Source: JACKBK01 sp963707275 (lineage in GTDB: Bacteria > Chloroflexota > Anaerolineae > JAAEKA01). From it: a DNA stretch of 64,000 nucleotides. Where the stretch lies: the NCBI GenBank assembly GCA_963707275.1, contig CAVPPH010000002.1, positions 1 through 64,000 on the forward strand, written 5' to 3'. Positions 30,298-43,568 of the stretch are shown piece after piece (position 1 is the stretch's first letter; every line of letters begins with the position of its first letter). The position numbers and the translations under genes are program-made. The notes under the pieces are model-generated. The model searched no databases. It was not told where the DNA came from and was given only the letters and a program-made list of their open reading frames with translations.

Positions 30298-30932
30298 ATG
30301 CTAAACCGTTCACCTCGAAGAGATCATTGCTTTCGCCATCGCGCTGATTCCGGCCTTCACGTTTCACGAGTTCGCCCATGCCTGGATGGCCAACCGTCTG
30401 GGCGACCCAACCGCCAAGAACCTGGGGCGGCTGACGCTCAACCCGCTCAAACACCTGGATGTGCTGGGCACCATCATGGTCTTCGTCGATCGGCTTTGGT
30501 TGGGCCAAGCCGGTGCCGGTCAATCCCGGCCAATCTTCGCAACGGACGGCGCGGCATGACGGTGGTGGCTGTTGTCGGTCCGTTGACAAATCTTGCTCAT
30601 CGCCGGCGTGCTGCGGCATTGGCTTTCGCTTCACCGGTCTGCTGGGACTCACCATTTCTGAATTACGTCCTGGCGACCAGCGTCTGGCTCAACTGTCGCG
30701 CTGCTGTTCTTCAATCTGATCCCCGTTCCGCCACTGGATGGCTATCGGGCGTTGCTTGGGACTTCTGCCGGAGAACGCCGCGATCATCGTTTTCCCGAAT
30801 CGCCCAGGTCGGCCCGATGCTGCTGTTCGGGCTGATCATGGTTGGGCAGGTTCGTCCCAGGCGTTGACATCCTGGGAACGATCGTTGCCGCGCCAACCGC
30901 AGGCGCTGACCCAGGCGTTGCTCGGGGTATGA
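30298..30932 (+). CDS. Site-2 protease family (M50) membrane metalloprotease, frameshifted
   Basis: An intramembrane zinc protease. It starts MLNRS at 30298, continuing in another frame as LEEIIAFAIALIPAFTFHEF, where the HEFAH zinc site follows, then AHAWMANRLGDPTAKNLGRL and TLNPLKHLDVLGTIMVFV. Other frames give VAVVGPLTNL, LNYVLATSVWLN and NLIPVPPLDGYRALLGLLPE, the second zinc-ligand motif (PLDG). At least six frame changes are needed over about 211 codons, the densest breakage in the window. It is followed by the HD-domain and prephenate dehydrogenase genes in the same direction. Confidence 0.75.
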
Positions 30933-30966
30933 CCAGGTCGCGGCGAACCCAGGCAGCTGCAGATCC

Positions 30967-31518
30967 ATGACCGGCAAACGGCGGCGGCCGCGGCCAGCGT
31001 ATCGCGTGCAGGCAGTTCCTGGCCTCGCTGCGCCCGCTGATCAGCCCGGAGGAGTGGCGAACGCTGGCCGGTTGGTTGACGCCGCTAGCGCGAACTCGTT
31101 GTTTGAGCGCATGTCGCCGCGCGACCAGCGCCACAGCTTGAACGTCGCGCAGACGCTGGCAGCCAGCGGCCACGACCAGCCAGATTTGCTGGCGGCGGCG
31201 CTGCTGCACGATGTGGCCAAAAGCGTCCAGCCAGGCAAGCGGCTGCGGCTGCGTCACCGGATCGTGATTGTTCTGCTCAACGCCCTTAACCCGCAGTGGG
31301 TCAGCCGGCTGGCCAGCGATGATCCCGGCAGTTGGCGCTACCCGTTTTACGTACATCTGAACCACCCAGCGATGGGCGCGGTGTTGGTTGAGGAGGCCGG
31401 CTGCTCGCCGCTGACCGTGGAACTGGTGCGCCGTCATCAGGCCAAACTGACAGCGCCGCCGGTCGGACAGGTTGAGGAGCTTCTGGCGCTTTTGCAGTCG
31501 GCCGACGACGCAAACTGA
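30967..31518 (+). CDS. HD-domain phosphohydrolase-like protein, frameshifted
   Basis: A metal-dependent HD-fold protein; the substrate is unknown. The core is continuous: SPRDQRHSLNVAQTLAASGH, then LLAAALLHDVAKSVQPGKRL with the HD pair, RYPFYVHLNHPAMGAVLVEE and LTVELVRRHQAKLTAPP, giving the spaced histidines. The first 40 codons appear in two frames; the alternative reads VRQFLASLRPLISPEEWRTL, typical of this group. The ATG at 30967 is therefore joined to the body by two opposite frame changes. It lies 14 bases before tyrA, so co-transcription is likely. Confidence 0.75.
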   Translation: MTGKRRRPRPAYRVQAVPGLAAPADQPGGVANAGRLVDAASANSLFERMSPRDQRHSLNVAQTLAASGHDQPDLLAAALLHDVAKSVQPGKRLRLRHRIVIVLLNALNPQWVSRLASDDPGSWRYPFYVHLNHPAMGAVLVEEAGCSPLTVELVRRHQAKLTAPPVGQVEELLALLQSADDAN

Positions 31519-31532
31519 GAAACGAGGAAATC

Positions 31533-32541
31533 ATGGCAAAACCACGCATCACCATCGTCGGCCTCGGGCTGATCGGCAACTCCATCGGTCTGGCATTGAC
31601 CCAGGGCCAACGCAAATTCGAGGTCGTCGGCCACGACAAGGACAACAAGGCCGCCGGACAGTCGCGCAAGATCAAGGCGGTGGACAAGACCGAGTGGAAC
31701 CTGATCAGTGCGTGTGACGGCGCGGATCTGGTCATCCTGGCTCTGCCGGCGATCGCCATTCGCGACACCATGCAGGCTCTTGCGCACGAACTGAAGCCGG
31801 GCTGCGTGGTAATGGATACCGCCTCAGTGAAAGCACCGGTGCAGCGCTGGGCTGACGAGATTCCTGACCGATCAGAATCCCTTCATCGGAACCAACCCCA
31901 TCGTTGCGGTCTACGAAGCCGGCGGCGACGCGGCCCGCGCCGATCTGTTCCAGAAGGCGACCTGGGCTATCTGTCCCTCTCCCACTACGGCTGAAAGCGC
32001 AGTCAGAACCGCCGCGGATCTGGCTGAACGATTGGGCGCGACCCCACTGTTTCTTGACGCCATCGAACATGACAGCATGTTGGCGGCGGTGGAGCACTTG
32101 CCGGCGCTGGCTGGCATGGCTGTCTTCTCCAACGCGGTCGGCGCCCCGTCCTGGCAGGAGTTGCGCCGGCTGGCCGGCGGCCAGTTCGAGGTTACGACAC
32201 AACTGCTGGCGACCGACCCCACAGTGTTCAGCAACACCATCATCGAGAACCAGGAGCAGGTGCTGCGCTGGATCGACACCTACATGGACAACCTGGCTGC
32301 CTGGCGCAATCTGATCGTACAGGGCGACAGCAAGGCGATCGATGACGCGTTTGCAACCGCGATGACGCTGCGCGACATCTGGCTGCGCGGCCGCGAGACC
32401 GGCCGCTGGGAAGACGCGGACGCTGCGCCGACCAAACCAAACATGTTGATGACGATGATGGGGTTCGGCCGGATGGCCGAGCGGCGGCAGGAGGAACAGC
32501 GCCGCGAAGAGAAGCAGCGCGAAAGCGACATGCGCCCGTAA
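31533..32541 (+). CDS. tyrA: Prephenate/arogenate dehydrogenase, frameshifted
   Basis: Oxidatively decarboxylates prephenate or arogenate in tyrosine synthesis. NAD-binding motif ITIVGLGLIGNSIGLAL at residues 6-22; ADLVILALPAIAIRDTMQAL and KPGCVVMDTASVKAPVQRWA follow. The middle (IGTNPIVAVYEAGGDAARAD, WAICPSPTTAESAVRTAADL) lies in another frame between about 31860 and 32030. The helical domain has DAIEHDSMLAAVEHLPALAG with the conserved His. The C-terminal 50 residues form a Glu/Arg/Gln-rich helix (MAERRQEEQRREEKQRES). A ribosome site AACGAGGAAA precedes the ATG. About 336 residues. Two terminator hairpins follow. Confidence 0.85.
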
Positions 32542-32546
32542 TACAC

Positions 32547-32580
32547 AGAAGTCCAACTTTGCGGAAAAAGTTGGACTTCT
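32547..32580. terminator. Intrinsic terminator 1 after tyrA
   Basis: A perfect 14-base stem, AGAAGTCCAACTTT (32547-32560) with its complement (32567-32580), loop GCGGAA. It belongs to the AGAAG...CTTCT hairpin family. Confidence 0.85.
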
Positions 32581-32596
32581 TGATTCCACATCTTTC

Positions 32597-32630
32597 AGAA
32601 GCCCGGCTTTCCCGAAAAAGCCGGGCTTCT
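32597..32630. terminator. Intrinsic terminator 2, convergent side
   Basis: A perfect 14-base stem, AGAAGCCCGGCTTT (32597-32610) with its complement (32617-32630), loop CCCGAA. The design is identical to terminator 1, exactly 50 bases away, and it ends seven bases before the stop of the leftward cytochrome gene. Confidence 0.85.
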
Positions 32631-32636
32631 ACGCGG

Positions 32637-33513
32637 TCACTGCGCTGTCAGCCAGGCATAAACGTGCTGCAGATCGACCGCTGGCACGATCTCCTCGGTG
32701 AACGAGGCGCCGGGGTGGCTGCGCACCTTGTCCAGAAACTCGCCATAGCTCAGCGACGTGCCGAGCAAGGCCGGGCCAATTTCGCCCTCGGCCGCCGCAC
32801 CATGACAGGTTTGGCAGGTCGAGTCGAATCGCGTGTACATCGCTTCGCCCATGGCCGTCTGGCGCAGCACCCCGTCGATGGAATGCGCCGCCGCCGGGGC
32901 GGGGTTGTCGTCCGGCTCCGGCTCGATGGTGAACACGAAGGTGCTCCAGGGGTCGCCCTTCAGCGCTGACAGATCGGTGGACTCGGCGGCGCTGCCGTTT
33001 GCATCGGTGTTGAAACGCCCCGTGCTTTCGGCGCGCGCGCCCTGCACCAGCCAGCCCTCGTAGACCTGGCCTTGCAGCGGATCGAGATCGGCGACCCACG
33101 TGCGGAACTCACCGGTAGACAGGTCGAAGATCACCGAGCCGACGGCGTCTGCTTCCGGTGTGTTGCACTGTGCGCCGCACGCCAGATTCGGCGGCCAGCA
33201 CCAGCACGGGCGCCTGGCTCTCGAAGCCAGGTGTCGGCGCAGCGGTTGGCTCAGTGGTCGCGGTTGGTTCTTCGACAGGTGAAGGCGGCGCCGTAGGCGT
33301 CGCAATCGGCGACTGCGCTTCCGCGGCGGGTGTGTCGGTTGCCGCCGCGCCGCTCTCCACCAGTGGCAGCGCGACCTCTTTCGTGGGCGCGGCGGTGAAG
33401 GTTGCCGTCGGCGCGGGTGTCTTTTCCGGGGTCGGCTCAGCATCGTTGCCGCCGCAGGCGGCGAGGATAATCAACACAACGCTCAGCAAACCCACTAATA
33501 CAATACGCTTCAT
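32637..33513 (-). CDS. Lipoprotein with anti-sigma-K-like domain and C-terminal cytochrome c domain, frameshifted once
   Basis: Exported haem protein. Signal and lipobox (LLSVVLIILAACGG) are followed by an Ala/Pro/Thr linker to about residue 95. After one frame change near 33195 comes a domain resembling the C-terminal part of RskA anti-sigma factors (VYEGWLVQGARAESTGRFNT, FVFTIEPEPDDNPAPAA). Last is a short cytochrome c domain with haem motif CQTCH and ending VPAVDLQHVYAWLTAQ. I see no Met at the usual sixth-ligand place; His in RSHPGAS could serve instead. ATG at 33513 has AAGGAGA six bases upstream. It lies 35 bases after the molybdenum hydroxylase gene, so it may take electrons from it; this is inference. 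Confidence 0.75.
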
Positions 33514-33548
33514 CAGGTCTCCTTTGTCGTTACAATCGTTTCGGGTTA

Positions 33549-36513
<2,965 letters not shown>

Positions 36514-36708
36514 GGGAATCACTCGCTTCTGGTGTCATCGTGCGGGGAAGTCTCGCGAGCCACAAGGGAACGGCTCGTTCAGAATCTGTTTCTGCCATTA
36601 AATCATGGTTGCCTGCCAGCGGACAAATCTCTTCTGTCGATAACGCCATTGCCAGATCATCCCGACGTGTAGCGTTTGGTGCGAAGTGATGGAACATGGC
36701 CGCGAAAC

Positions 36709-36737
36709 TTATGCTTACAGCGGTGTCAGGTTATAAT
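36709..36737 (+). promoter_or_regulatory. Candidate sigma70 promoter for the secreted nuclease gene
   Basis: A perfect TATAAT (36732-36737) has TTATGC (36709-36714) 17 bases upstream. It lies in the 355-base gap between the divergent molybdenum hydroxylase and nuclease genes, where I see no gene. Confidence 0.55.
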
Positions 36738-36868
36738 GCATCCGTTGATCGAGAAAGCCCGACGGCTTCGGCTTGTTTGCCATACATCAGGCTTGCAACG
36801 GTCAGCCGATTTGCCCCGCGTCAATGCCGACGCGTCAACCCTTGCCCGCAAACACGAGGTCCAATCTG

Positions 36869-39800
36869 ATGAAACACCGCTTTTCGCACCGCACCATCTC
36901 GATTCTTCTGCTGTTGATACTCCTGTTGGCGGCTGTCCCGGCGGCTGGAGCCGCACCAGCGACTGCACCTGATGCGCCGACGGCCAACTTGCTGCGCATC
37001 AGCCAGGTGTATGGCGGCGGCGGCAACGCAGATGCTCCATACACTGAATTCGACTTTATCGAGATCTTCAACGGCAGCAGCTGGACTTTCAACATGTCGG
37101 GCTGGTACGCACAGTACACATCCGGTGCTAGGGACGAGCTGTGGAAGCACGAGTCAGCTCTGAGCGGTCGACTTCGGTGCCGGTCAATACTTGATCTCGG
37201 GTGCAACTGGCAGGGCTCGGCGGTACGGTAGCGCGCTTCGCCCACGACACAGACCGGACATGCATCTCTCACGTATGAGCGGGACCAGCGGAAAGGTCGC
37301 ACTGGTCATACGACAGCTCAGACATTGCTTCAGCGCTGACCAGTTGCCGACCGTCCAGACCACGAAGACTCGTGTGACCTGGATGGGCTATGGCTACAAC
37401 GGCCAATTGTTACGAAGGCACGGCCGCGCCACACTGCTTCCGCAATACTACAGCAGCGAACTGCGTGCAGGCAACGGTTGTACGGATACTGACAGACAAC
37501 GCGGCAGATTTTTCCGCTGTGCGACGCCATTCCGCGTAACAGCAGTTCTCCCACTCAACTAGCTGCGGCGGCGACTGTGCCCCCCACCGTCGCCAGCACC
37601 GTCCCCGCCAACAGCGCCACTGGAGTTGCCGTCGCTACGGATATTACTGTCACCTTCAGCGAGCCGGTCAACGTAACCGGAACCTGGTTCAACATCACCT
37701 GCACCAGCAGCGGCGTGCATACGGCAATGGTATCCGGTGGCCCGACCATCTTCACACTCAACCCAGACACCGATTTCTCACCCGGCGAGACCTGCACGGC
37801 CACCATCTACGCGTTACAAGTCTCCGACCAGGATCTCATCGATCCGCCCGACAATATGGCGGCAGACTACGTTTGGAGCTTCACCACGGTCGCCGGAATT
37901 ACCAAGATCCACGACATTCAGGGCAGCGGAAGCTCGTCCGTCGCCGGCACGTTCAGCGTGGAGGCCATCGTGACCGGTGACTTTCAGGGGGTGATCGGGG
38001 TCAACGACTACAAGCTGGATGGTTTCTTCATTCAGGAAGAAGACGCAGACGTTGATGCAAACCCTGCCACGTCTGAAGGCATCTTCGTCTATTGCGACAC
38101 GTGCCCGACCGATGTAATGGTCGGCGACAAGGTTCAGGTCACCGGCACATCCAGCGAGTACTTTGACATGAGCCAGTTGAATGCTACCACCGCCGGCGCG
38201 GTCAGCGTGATCAGCAGCGGCAACTCCTTGCCGACTCCCGCCGCGCTGACGCTGCCGGTTCCCGGTGTGACCGGTCCGACCGTGGCCGCCGCCCAGACGC
38301 AGGCTAACGCGTACTACGAGCCTTTCGAGGGGATGTTGGTGCAGATCGGCGCGCAGTTGAGCGTCACCGAGTACTTCGAGCTGTTCCGCTACGGACAACT
38401 GGTTCTTTCGCAGGGTGGCCGTTTTCGCCAGTTCACCGACACCGCATTGCCGTCGGTCGCTGGCTATACAGCTCACCAAATCGATGTTCTGCGGCGCACA
38501 ATCATCCTGGATGACGACAGCAACCAGCAGAACCATGCGCTGCTCGAAGACATCGCCGTCTTCCACCCCACGCCCGGCGGCTTCAGCACCACTAACTACG
38601 TGCGCGGCGGCGATACCATCAGTAATCTGACCGGTGTGCTGCACTGGTCCTTTGCCGGCCTGACTGGCACCGACGCCTGGCGCATCCGGCCGGTGACGCC
38701 GACGTTCAGCTATGCCTTCACGCCAGGCAACCCTCGGCCGGCCGCGCCGGTCTTGCCTGGCAATGTCAAGGTGGCGAGCTTCAACGTCCTCAACTACTTC
38801 ACCACCATCGACAACGGCTCCAACGGCGCGCGCGGCGCGGACTCGGCTGCTGAGTTTGTTCGCCAGGCTGACAAGATCGTGGCGGCCCTGCTGGGGCTGA
38901 ATGCCGACGTTATCGGCGTGATGGAAATCGAGAACAACGGCACGGCTATCGCCGACCTGGTGAGCAGGCTCAACGCGGCCGCTGGCGCGGGCACATATGC
39001 CTATATCAACACCGGTGTCGTGGGTACTGACGCGATCACCACGGGCATCATCTACAAGCCAGGCAAGGTGACGCCGGTCGGCGCGGTGCAGGTCCTGACA
39101 ACAGCGGCGTTTACCGATCCCAATAGCACCGGAACGCAAAAAAGCCGGCCAGCCGTGGTTCAAACGTTTGAAGAGAACACTTGGGGCGAGCGGTTGACGG
39201 TGGTCGTCAACCACCTCAAGTCCAAGGGTAGTTGCCCCGGCAGCGGGCTGGATGCGGACCTGGGCGACGGTCAGGGCTGCTGGAACGACACCCGCCAGAA
39301 GGGCGCCGCCTATCTGGTCAACACCTGGCTGCCGGGCGATCCGACGGCCAGCGGTGACCCGGACGTGCTGATCATCGGCGACCTCAACTCGTATCGTCTG
39401 GAAGATCCTATCACCACCATTACCGCCGCAGGCTACACCGACCAGATAAGCGCCGCGCTGGGCGCGGCCGGCTACGGCTACGTCTTCGATGGCCAGCTTG
39501 GTTACCTGGATCACGCCCTGTCCAGCGCTGCGCTGACCCCGCAAGTAGCCGGCCTCAGCGAGTGGCATATCAACGCCGACGAGGTCAATCTGTTGGACTA
39601 CAACGACGACATTCTCGACACCGGCGAGCAAAGCTTCGAGGAAGAGCCAGATGCGTTGCCGCTCTACGAGCCAAACGCTTATCGCTCCTCAGATCACGAT
39701 CCGGTGCTGGTAGGTCTAGGTCTCTATCCCGACCAAAGTGATCTGCCAGTCTACAGCCTTGCCTGGCACACGGGACAAGGCTTGCCGTGGCGGCTTGGGA

Positions 39801-40709
39801 CGACCTGGACCGGCGATGCCACCAGCGGCACCGGAACCGACGTCGACGACGGCGTAACCCGCAACTATCTTGAAAGCTGGAACGCCGGCCAGGGCAAGAT
39901 CTACGTGACCGTCACCGGGCCGGCCAGCACGTATGCCTGCCTCAACGCCTGGCTGGACTACAGCGACGGGACCGCGGTGATCGGCGTGCCCGAGACGCCC
40001 AACGGCGCCTTTGACGCCAACGAGCACGTGATCAACAACCAGGTGATGCAGGCGGGCGCCAACCAGCCGGTCACCTTCGCCCTGGAGTCCGGCGTGATCA
40101 ACAACGCGGCCCAGTACAACATGCGCGTCCGCCTGGTGGCCGACCCCGACAACAACGGCAATTGCAGCGACGTGACCGCGGCCCACGGGCCTGATGGCGC
40201 TGCACAGTCCACCGGACGAGCCGACGGCGGCGAGGTCGAGGATTACACGTTCAATCCCGGCCCGCTGGCAGTGAGCGCTGGCATCCTTCGACGCCCAGTC
40301 GCAGCCTGGCCACGTGCTGGTGTCCTGGGAAACGGTCAGCGAGGCCGGCAACGCCGGGTTCAACCTCTACCGGGCTGATAATGCGACGGCTCCCCAGAGC
40401 TTGCTGGCCTTCGTGCCATCGCAGGCGCCCGGCAGCGCGCAGGGCTACAGCTACGCGTGGCAGGACAGCAATGTGGAAGCTGGCCGCACCTACTGGTACT
40501 GGCTGGAGGACATCGCGCTGAACGGCGCGACGACTCTGCACGGTCCGGTCAGCGTCACCTTCCAGACGCCCACAGCAGTTGCATTGACTGGCATGAATGC
40601 TGGTCCCAGTGCCCCGGCTGCTGCGCTTCCTGCGTTGCTGGTCCTGTTGGCAGCCTACGCCGCGCTGATGGCGGCTGCCGCTGTCAGACGGCGGGCTATT
40701 CAGTCATAA
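36869..40709 (+). CDS. Secreted ExeM/NucH-type nuclease with lamin-tail, Big, GEVED-like and C-terminal anchor regions, frameshifted
   Basis: A modular extracellular endonuclease. A signal peptide (ISILLLLILLLAAVPAAGAA) is followed by a lamin-tail domain (LLRISQVYGGGGNADAPYTE). Frames are confused between 37100 and 37580. Next is a Big-5-like Ig domain (VPANSATGVAVATDITVTFS), then an OB-like region (ITKIHDIQGSGSSSVAGTFS). The exo-endonuclease-phosphatase domain has VKVASFNVLNYFTTIDN, VIGVMEIENNGTAIADLVSR, LTVVVNHLKSKGSCPGSG, IIGDLNSYRLEDPITT, LDHALSSAAL and RSSDHDPVLVGLGL, carrying the metal ligands and catalytic His. A GEVED-like domain ends GGEVEDYTF. After a frame change near 40280 come a fibronectin-like domain and a hydrophobic tail with RRR. 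About 1280 residues. Confidence 0.85.
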
Positions 40710-40719
40710 CTGATCAACA

Positions 40720-40756
40720 AAAAGACCCCCGGAAGCGCCGCTTCCGGGGGTCTTTT
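40720..40756. terminator. Bidirectional intrinsic terminator
   Basis: A GC-rich stem, AAAAGACCCCCGGAAGCG with its complement, is flanked by A and T runs. It separates the convergent nuclease and M29 aminopeptidase genes. Confidence 0.9.
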
Positions 40757-40791
40757 CAATTCATCACCGTCCTGGCCTAACCCATCGCCAC

Positions 40792-42063
40792 CTACGCCAA
40801 CACCTCGTCGGTGAACATGCCGTCTTGCATGATCAGCACCTCGCTGCCGTCGGCGCAGATGCCGATGACGGTCATGGTGTCGGTGCCGATCATCAGATCC
40901 TGGTGCGCATCGGAACTGTTGAGACCCATGGCCTCGAGATCCTCAGCGCTCATCTGGTTGCCGCCCCTGATGCCTTCGGGGTAACCGCGGCCGAATGCGA
41001 TATGGCAGGCAGCATTCTCATCGAACAGAGTGTCGTGGAAGATCACGCCGGCCTGGTTGATGGGTGAGCGGACGTCCACCAGCGACAGTTCGCCCAACTG
41101 CCGCGCGCCGTCCATCTCGAAGAGCTGGTCCAGCAGATCTTTGCCTTTCCCTGCATCCCACTCGACGACAAAGCCATCCTCGAAGCGGAACCAGGCATCC
41201 AGCAGCTCGCGCTCGAAGGGGAAGCCTGGTTTGGACGTCCGCGCCCAGCCGTTGACCTGGTCGCGGTGCGGCGTCGAGAAGATCTCCTCGGTGGGAATGT
41301 TGGCCAGGAAGGGGATCCCCTGCGAATTGTTGCTCGACCCACAGCTCCAGGCAGGCTGGTCGGTGAGGCCGATGGTCAGATCGGTGGACGCCTTGCCGTC
41401 GGGGCCGGGCGTCTCGTCCAGATAGCGGATGGCGCGCACCTGTTTTCGATCCAGGAAGGCGGGCACCTTCTTGAGATTGGCGTCGTGCTGCTGCCAGGCC
41501 GCGACCGGATCGGGCTGGTCAGCGCGAACGACCTGCAGCACCAGCTCCCACAGCCGCTCCAGCGCAATCTCGCCGTCAAGATCGGGAAACACTTTCTGCG
41601 CCCAGGGGATCACCGGCATGCCGGCCACGCACCACGAGATCTCGTTGTTCATCATCCGCCGGACAGACGGTCCCAGGCGTCTCATCATGGCCGACCGCTG
41701 GCGGCGCATCCGCGCCGGATCGACGTCGTCATACGCGTCAGGGTACTCGTCACCCGTCAGCGCGATCCTGACCCAGCCGTCATCGATCATCTCGTTGATG
41801 CGCGCTTCCAGGAAATCGGGCATGTACTCCAGGTATTGGTCTTCAACGTCGAGATAGCGCGTCTGATCCATGATCGGGTCGCGCCAGTCGGCCATGACCG
41901 TCTTGGCACCGGCCGCGTAAGCTTCTTTGGTCAGCAACCGGACAAAGTCCCGATGTCCCAGCTCGGCCTGGATGAATACACCCTGACCGGGTTGAAGGTT
42001 GACTCCGGCGTTGATGATCAGCCGGGCGTAAGCCTGCTTCTGAGCAGCAAATTTGTCAGTCAT
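40792..42063 (-). CDS. M29-family metallo-aminopeptidase
   Basis: A cytoplasmic di-metal aminopeptidase of the thermophilic (AmpS/AmpT) type. Intact, 423 residues. The start MTDKFAAQKQAYARLIINAG matches the family. Metal-site regions: FLANIPTEEIFSTPHRDQVN with two Glu, FDENAACHIAFGRGYPEGI with a His, and LNSSDAHQDLMIGTDTMTVI with His and Asp. It ends GSEVLIMQDGMFTDEVLA. The ATG at 42063 has GGAC-type spacing with AAAGGACC upstream. It stands alone between a terminator and a long gap. Confidence 0.9.
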   Translation of the reverse strand: MTDKFAAQKQAYARLIINAGVNLQPGQGVFIQAELGHRDFVRLLTKEAYAAGAKTVMADWRDPIMDQTRYLDVEDQYLEYMPDFLEARINEMIDDGWVRIALTGDEYPDAYDDVDPARMRRQRSAMMRRLGPSVRRMMNNEISWCVAGMPVIPWAQKVFPDLDGEIALERLWELVLQVVRADQPDPVAAWQQHDANLKKVPAFLDRKQVRAIRYLDETPGPDGKASTDLTIGLTDQPAWSCGSSNNSQGIPFLANIPTEEIFSTPHRDQVNGWARTSKPGFPFERELLDAWFRFEDGFVVEWDAGKGKDLLDQLFEMDGARQLGELSLVDVRSPINQAGVIFHDTLFDENAACHIAFGRGYPEGIRGGNQMSAEDLEAMGLNSSDAHQDLMIGTDTMTVIGICADGSEVLIMQDGMFTDEVLA

Positions 42064-42604
42064 GATAAGGTCCTTTCACCTGCTTCTTTTCGCACATTGT
42101 AAACCACACAGTCACCGGCAGCAATTCGGATCGGTCTGTTGGTTGCGCGGGCGCTCGCCTGCACCTGCTCGCGTCCGCTTGCGTTGCAGCACATCCAGCA
42201 ATATATCCAGTTGGCCAATGCAAAGATAGGCCAATTGACGGATGTACAATTGGTTCTGGCAGGAGTATACTTTTATTGCAACGATCAGATTGTCTGCCAG
42301 CAGCTGGCTGGTGAGACAGCGGAGGAGGTCGCCGCTTGCGGCGGTTATCGGGGCCCCTGGAGGAGATTCGATCCAGAATCCCGTGACCGGGCACATGTGA
42401 ATGTGTTTGGTTTCTGGTTGTGGTCCGGCAGCGTTCCGGCCTACGCTGCCAGGCGACGGTGAAGCATGGTTAACGTGTTGGGCGCAGCTTCGATGACGGC
42501 GATACGACATATCGTTCAATGGAGCTGGAGCACGGAAACCATCAGGTTTGTGTTGGCGGCTTTGCAGCGCCATAGCTACAAGCCGTCAAAAAGGAGGGAT
42601 TGCG
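42064..42604. other. 541-base intergenic region
   Basis: I find no supportable gene. Open frames here have unnatural composition and no ribosome site. An AT-richer stretch near 42180-42300 (repeated GGCCAAT; TATACT at 42266) may hold the promoter of the secreted-protein gene at 42605, but no -35 fits well. AAAAGGAGGGA lies just before that ATG. Confidence 0.4.
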
Positions 42605-43477
42605 ATGTTAGCACGAACGCTTCGGTTGGTGGTTGTGATCATGATCGCCAGCCTGATGATTGTTCCCGGTATTGCTTTGGCTGCGGGTGGGGGAACCGGC
42701 CCCGGGGATGCCTACACAACGTATGATGTATGGCAGACTCTCGATCCCGGCCAGTCTCAGTGGTACAAGTTCATGTACGACGGCGAGGGCGGCTCGATCT
42801 CAGTGAAGATGGATGCCAAGCCGGGCGACGGCGCTTCCTTTGCGGTTGTTACACCTGAACAGGCGCGCATTTGGGAAGACTCGGGCGATCTCGAGGCCTG
42901 CGGATGTGGAGGGACTGACGAGTTCGTCAACGCCGACCTGTCGTGGTCTGGCTCCTTCAACGCTCCCGGCACCTACTACGTGCTGGTGAAGTTCGCTGGC
43001 TCCCGTTCGACTCCTACCAACTACATGCTGAGCGTCAGTGGCGAGGGCGTCTCCGTGCCAGCGGCGACCGCAGTGCAGTCAGCGGCTGCCGCGGCTGCGC
43101 CGGCTGCCACGAAGGCACCCGCTGCCGCTCCTGCGCCAGCATCCGCGAGCGACTGGATGGCGATGAACGGTACGGCAAGCCACTGGGAGTCGTTCTACTA
43201 TGATGGCAAGGGATCGCAGATTCACGTCTATCTCGACGCTGAGCCGAGTCAGGCTGTCAACTTCAGCGTCTGGACCCCCGAACAGGCGCGCCTGTACAAT
43301 CTGGGCGAGGAGATCGACCCGGTCGGTCGCGGATCGGAGAACAAGTTCGCTCAGGGCGACAAGTCCTGGTCAGGCAACTTCACCAGCCCGGGCACCTACT
43401 ATGTTCGCATCGAACATGCAGGGCCTGGCACGAGCTACTGCAAGCTCATGGTGACCGGAGACGACGTGACCTTCTGA
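42605..43477 (+). CDS. Secreted protein with two tandem PPC-like beta domains
   Basis: An intact 290-residue exported protein. Signal peptide: VVVIMIASLMIVPGIALAAG. Two copies of a beta-sandwich repeat follow, about residues 28-150 and 190-290, joined by an Ala/Pro linker (AAAAAPAATKAPAAAPAPAS). Matching positions: SQWYKFMYDGEGGSISVKMD with HWESFYYDGKGSQIHVYLDA, FAVVTPEQARIWEDSG with FSVWTPEQARLYNLGEEI, and LSWSGSFNAPGTYYVLV with KSWSGNFTSPGTYYVRI. The fold resembles bacterial pre-peptidase C-terminal domains, suggesting surface or sugar binding, but the function is not known. Strong Shine-Dalgarno AAGGAGGG. A terminator follows. Confidence 0.75.
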   Translation: MLARTLRLVVVIMIASLMIVPGIALAAGGGTGPGDAYTTYDVWQTLDPGQSQWYKFMYDGEGGSISVKMDAKPGDGASFAVVTPEQARIWEDSGDLEACGCGGTDEFVNADLSWSGSFNAPGTYYVLVKFAGSRSTPTNYMLSVSGEGVSVPAATAVQSAAAAAAPAATKAPAAAPAPASASDWMAMNGTASHWESFYYDGKGSQIHVYLDAEPSQAVNFSVWTPEQARLYNLGEEIDPVGRGSENKFAQGDKSWSGNFTSPGTYYVRIEHAGPGTSYCKLMVTGDDVTF

Positions 43478-43535
43478 ACGATGGTTGGCGGGCAAGCCAT
43501 CTAGCCCCTTGAGGCGGCGTGAGGAGTAGCGGGCC

Positions 43536-43568
43536 GGCGTGGTTCACACCCACGCCGCCTCTTTTTTT
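43536..43568 (+). terminator. Intrinsic terminator
   Basis: A stem GGCGTGG/CCACGCC with loop TTCACAC, followed by CGCCTC and seven Ts (43562-43568). A longer alternative stem GAGGCGGCGTG (43511-43521) pairs with CACGCCGCCTC. It ends the secreted-protein transcript. Confidence 0.9.

Noticed and set aside
37814..39631. A 605-codon frame antisense to the secreted nuclease gene
   Set aside because: The sense strand carries all nuclease motifs; the antisense frame has no recognisable domain or ribosome site.
42112..42573. A 153-codon minus-strand frame in the gap before the PPC-like gene
   Set aside because: Codon and residue use look random, with no ribosome site or recognisable motif.
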